Notes under the pieces: model-generated | The model's database searches: none | What the model saw: only the letters and a program-made list of their open reading frames with translations | Told to the model about the DNA's origin: nothing | From: Gammaproteobacteria bacterium | GTDB taxonomy: Bacteria > Pseudomonadota > Gammaproteobacteria > UBA6429 > Thiohalophilaceae | DNA length: 64,000 nt | Reading direction: 5' to 3' | NCBI GenBank assembly: GCA_024275115.1 | Contig: JAJRZT010000021.1 | Location: forward strand, 1-64,000 | In this document: piece by piece, positions 61,783 to 64,000 of the stretch | Layout of the letters: every line of letters starts with the position of its first letter | How positions within the stretch are numbered: position 1 is the stretch's first letter | Position numbers and translations under genes: made by a program

Positions 61783-62976
61783 TTAATCCTGCCTTCCGAT
61801 TAACAAGCTGCAATTACTGCCACCAAAACCAAATGAGTTTGAAATAAAATTGCTTACTTCTCTATTATTTTTCTTTGTTATAATATTAGCTTGTGTTGCA
61901 GGGTCAAGCTCGGTTGTATTTAAATTTACCGGGGTAAAATTATTTTCAATCGCCATGCAACCAAACACCACCTCGGTAATACCGGCTGCGCCGAGTGTGT
62001 GGCCGGTCCAGCCTTTGGTTGAACTTGCCGGTGTTGCTGAACCAAAGACAGTCATCACTGCTTTGTCTTCTGCATTGTCATTGGACTGGGTTGCCGTGCC
62101 ATGTAAATTAATATAATCCACTTTATCCGCTGGCATAGCCGCTGAATCCAGTGCAGCCTGCATCGCCTGCGCGGCACCTCGCCCTTGAGGGTGCGGCGTT
62201 GACATATGGTAGGCATCGCTACTTTCACCATAACCAAGCAAACAAAGCTCATCTTCATTGTTTTTTTCTGACCGTTCCAACAAGGCAAAACCCGCGCCTT
62301 CGCCAATATTAATACCTAAGCGATCTTTGCCCCAGGGGGTGCATTTTTCTTCTGAAATAAGTTGCAAGCTATTAAAACCATATAATGTCGTTAAACATAA
62401 ACTATCAACCCCACCGACAATGGCGGCATCACAAAACCCCGACTGTATATAGCGGTAGGCACTGGCAAAAACTTTGGCACTGGATGAGCAGGCGGTTGAA
62501 ACCACATGCGCAACACCGTTTAATTCAAAATAGTTTTGCACAAAATCTGCCAGGGAAAAAACATTGTGTGTTTTAGAATAAATATATTCTTTGGGTAGAT
62601 TATTATCCGCATCGAGTTGTGTATATGCCCACTCTGTTTGCTGGGTACCCGATGTGCTGGTTCCTAAAAAAACGGCAATACGATCTGCACCGTATTTTTC
62701 ACGTGCAGATAATACTGCCACACTAAAATTATCCTGTTGCAGAGCAAGATAGGCCAGCCGATTATTTCTGCAATCAAACTCAGATAAAGCACCAGGCAAA
62801 CGCGTTTGTTCTATTCCCGCAACCCGACCAATATACGTTTTTAAATTACAACCCTCAAAATTATTCTGGATTAACCCTGACTGCTGTTGTTGTAATGCTT
62901 GCAAGGATGCCTTGTTTCCTGCACCCAGTGCATTGGTTACGGTATAACTCGTTAATTTTAAGGGTTTAATAGGCAT
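61783..62976 (-). CDS. Beta-ketoacyl-ACP synthase (aryl polyene type)
   Basis: 397 aa, condensing enzyme with Cys163 in STACSSS, His292 in LHGTATQ and His326 in GWTGHTLGAAG. It elongates the polyene chain by decarboxylative condensation. The family placement is FabF-like. Length is normal and the SSNSFGFGGSN-like C-terminal motif (NSFGFGGSNCS) is intact. It starts 24 bp after the MMPL exporter stop on the same strand. Confidence 0.92.
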   Translation of the reverse strand: MPIKPLKLTSYTVTNALGAGNKASLQALQQQQSGLIQNNFEGCNLKTYIGRVAGIEQTRLPGALSEFDCRNNRLAYLALQQDNFSVAVLSAREKYGADRIAVFLGTSTSGTQQTEWAYTQLDADNNLPKEYIYSKTHNVFSLADFVQNYFELNGVAHVVSTACSSSAKVFASAYRYIQSGFCDAAIVGGVDSLCLTTLYGFNSLQLISEEKCTPWGKDRLGINIGEGAGFALLERSEKNNEDELCLLGYGESSDAYHMSTPHPQGRGAAQAMQAALDSAAMPADKVDYINLHGTATQSNDNAEDKAVMTVFGSATPASSTKGWTGHTLGAAGITEVVFGCMAIENNFTPVNLNTTELDPATQANIITKKNNREVSNFISNSFGFGGSNCSLLIGRQD

Positions 62977-63000
62977 TTTAACTCTATATTTAAAATCGAT

Positions 63001-64000
63001 TTAATGCTGGCGTAAATCGGCATGACTGAACAATATGGCAAAAATAAAACTCAGGCTCACACCTAAAAAAACCGTTAAACCAATCGCACTTAAAACTGGA
63101 ACACTTGAACCTGCTAGCATACCAAAAACCAGCGCGGTTGACCCGAAACAAACTAAAATTCCATAAACTGTTTTTTCACGCTCAGCCTGACCGCCATTTT
63201 GGCGGGTAAAAAATAAACTGTAATCCAGCCCCAAACCCAGCACCAGTAATAGCGAAACCAGATGAAATAACGATAATGCCTGGCCAAGCATATTTAATAG
63301 CAAGATGTCGAAGGCGAGCGCCATTGCCACAATAAAGCTTACCTGCATTAAACGTCGAGAGTCTTTTAAGCTAAGCAGTAATGCAATAAAAATAACCACA
63401 AGGCCAACTCCAATAAGACTAATCGCCTCATTTCTAAATTCATCAATAATGGATTGAGAAGCCGCTTTAATATTCAAAAAAGATAAATCTGAATGATTGA
63501 GTTGCTGGATAGTTTGCTCTAACACCACACGGTCTTTTACACCAACAAAGCGAATAATACCCAACCACGTCTGGTTAGACTTAAACAACATCGGTGAAAG
63601 TTGCTTAGCCAGTAATGTGCCTTCTAATTGCACTAGCGTCAAGGGAGCCAGTTCCCGACTGCCATCCACATCGCTCAAAAAGCCTGTAAAGCTATTTTCC
63701 CTAAAAGGACTATCTTGTGTCGCAGCAGAAACAATAGCTTGTAGTTTCTCTTTTTTCGGTAAATTCTTTTGTCGTGACACTTGAGTTTCGATACTGGGTA
63801 AGATTTGATACGGTGTACGGAAGCCTGAAATAATGTTGCGCTCAACAAGGCTAGTTAAAAAAACCTCGAGCTTTTCTGTTTTACGAATAACCTCATTGCT
63901 ATTGGTTCCGCTCACGATGGCAATATTTGCTAAATCATCTGTATTTAATTGCTGCCGAAGTTGTGTGTCAATTTTTAATTGCTCGGCAGAAACAGGGCTA
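63001..64000 (-). CDS. MMPL/RND-type exporter, C-terminal part (gene runs off the window)
   Basis: The reading frame stays open from the stop (63001) to the window edge, so at least 332 residues of a larger MMPL-type transporter are present and its start lies to the right. A periplasmic loop is followed by about five membrane helices with 'VLGLGLDYSLFFTRQ' (the conserved Gly-Asp-Tyr of MMPL helices). In APE clusters such transporters are thought to move the polyene lipid outward. The internal GTG at 63915 is not a real start. Confidence 0.85.
   Translation of the reverse strand, partial: SPVSAEQLKIDTQLRQQLNTDDLANIAIVSGTNSNEVIRKTEKLEVFLTSLVERNIISGFRTPYQILPSIETQVSRQKNLPKKEKLQAIVSAATQDSPFRENSFTGFLSDVDGSRELAPLTLVQLEGTLLAKQLSPMLFKSNQTWLGIIRFVGVKDRVVLEQTIQQLNHSDLSFLNIKAASQSIIDEFRNEAISLIGVGLVVIFIALLLSLKDSRRLMQVSFIVAMALAFDILLLNMLGQALSLFHLVSLLLVLGLGLDYSLFFTRQNGGQAEREKTVYGILVCFGSTALVFGMLAGSSVPVLSAIGLTVFLGVSLSFIFAILFSHADLRQH

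Overview
The window looks like a chromosome segment of an AT-leaning gammaproteobacterium that oxidises sulfur. The evidence is soxZ at the left edge, a YeeE/YedE (TsuA-like) sulfur importer, a SulP anion transporter, the order argH-algZ-algR...hemC-hemD-hemX-hemY typical of Gammaproteobacteria, class I CyaA, the topA/smg/dprA/LysM versus def/fmt/rsmB block, DUF4390-ntrY-ntrX, and an aryl-polyene-type (APE) cluster at the right edge. I cannot name a genus. No tRNA, rRNA or CRISPR array was seen.

Layout. 0-6 kb: soxZ with a terminator, two small DUF genes, a carboxylesterase, cyaA broken by an in-frame TAA 74 codons before its natural end, and a PAS protein with a degenerate GGDEF domain. 6.2-8.1 kb: a decayed accessory island with a 5'-truncated Fic gene and a frameshifted, nonsense-bearing Abi-like gene, bracketed by 41-bp imperfect inverted repeats. 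8.1-19.2 kb: argH, the AlgZ/AlgR-like two-component pair, a di-iron oxygen-binding (ODP) protein with a soluble chemoreceptor-like partner, rlmG, a thioredoxin-fold protein and hemCDXY. 19.2-25.9 kb: SulP with a divergent LysR regulator, ubiB, a GIY-YIG protein, a histidine-kinase remnant, hemF and tsaC. 26-38.9 kb: topA, smg, dprA and a LysM lipoprotein, divergent from def, fmt, rsmB, DUF4390, ntrY and ntrX. The NtrX has lost its ATPase motifs.

39-44.2 kb: a four-gene operon of a LolA-like outer-membrane lipoprotein-sorting protein, a LolD-like ATPase, one polypeptide holding two fused FtsX/LolC-type permeases, and an outer-membrane barrel. 44.5-55 kb: the sulfur importer, a B12-binding radical SAM enzyme, trkA-trkH, a lipoprotein, a glycosyltransferase-DUF218 fusion, a DUF2236 oxygenase-like protein and a Cache sensor protein. 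55-57.9 kb: an accessory segment with an IS481-family remnant, then a histidine-rich protein, a HupE/UreJ protein with an extra periplasmic domain, a 45-aa lipoprotein and a DUF6488 protein. This looks like a metal-handling cassette, and it ends in a long bulged hairpin that resembles an integron attC site. 58.1-64 kb: an APE-like operon on the minus strand (MMPL exporter, ketosynthase, chain-length-factor-like protein, dehydratase, ketoreductase) ending in an unrecognised 245-aa protein and a CnoX-like thioredoxin.

Most promising for new biology: the fused-permease export operon, the ODP/receptor-like pair, the ATPase-dead NtrX, the HupE/DUF6488 cassette, and the unusual tail of the APE operon.
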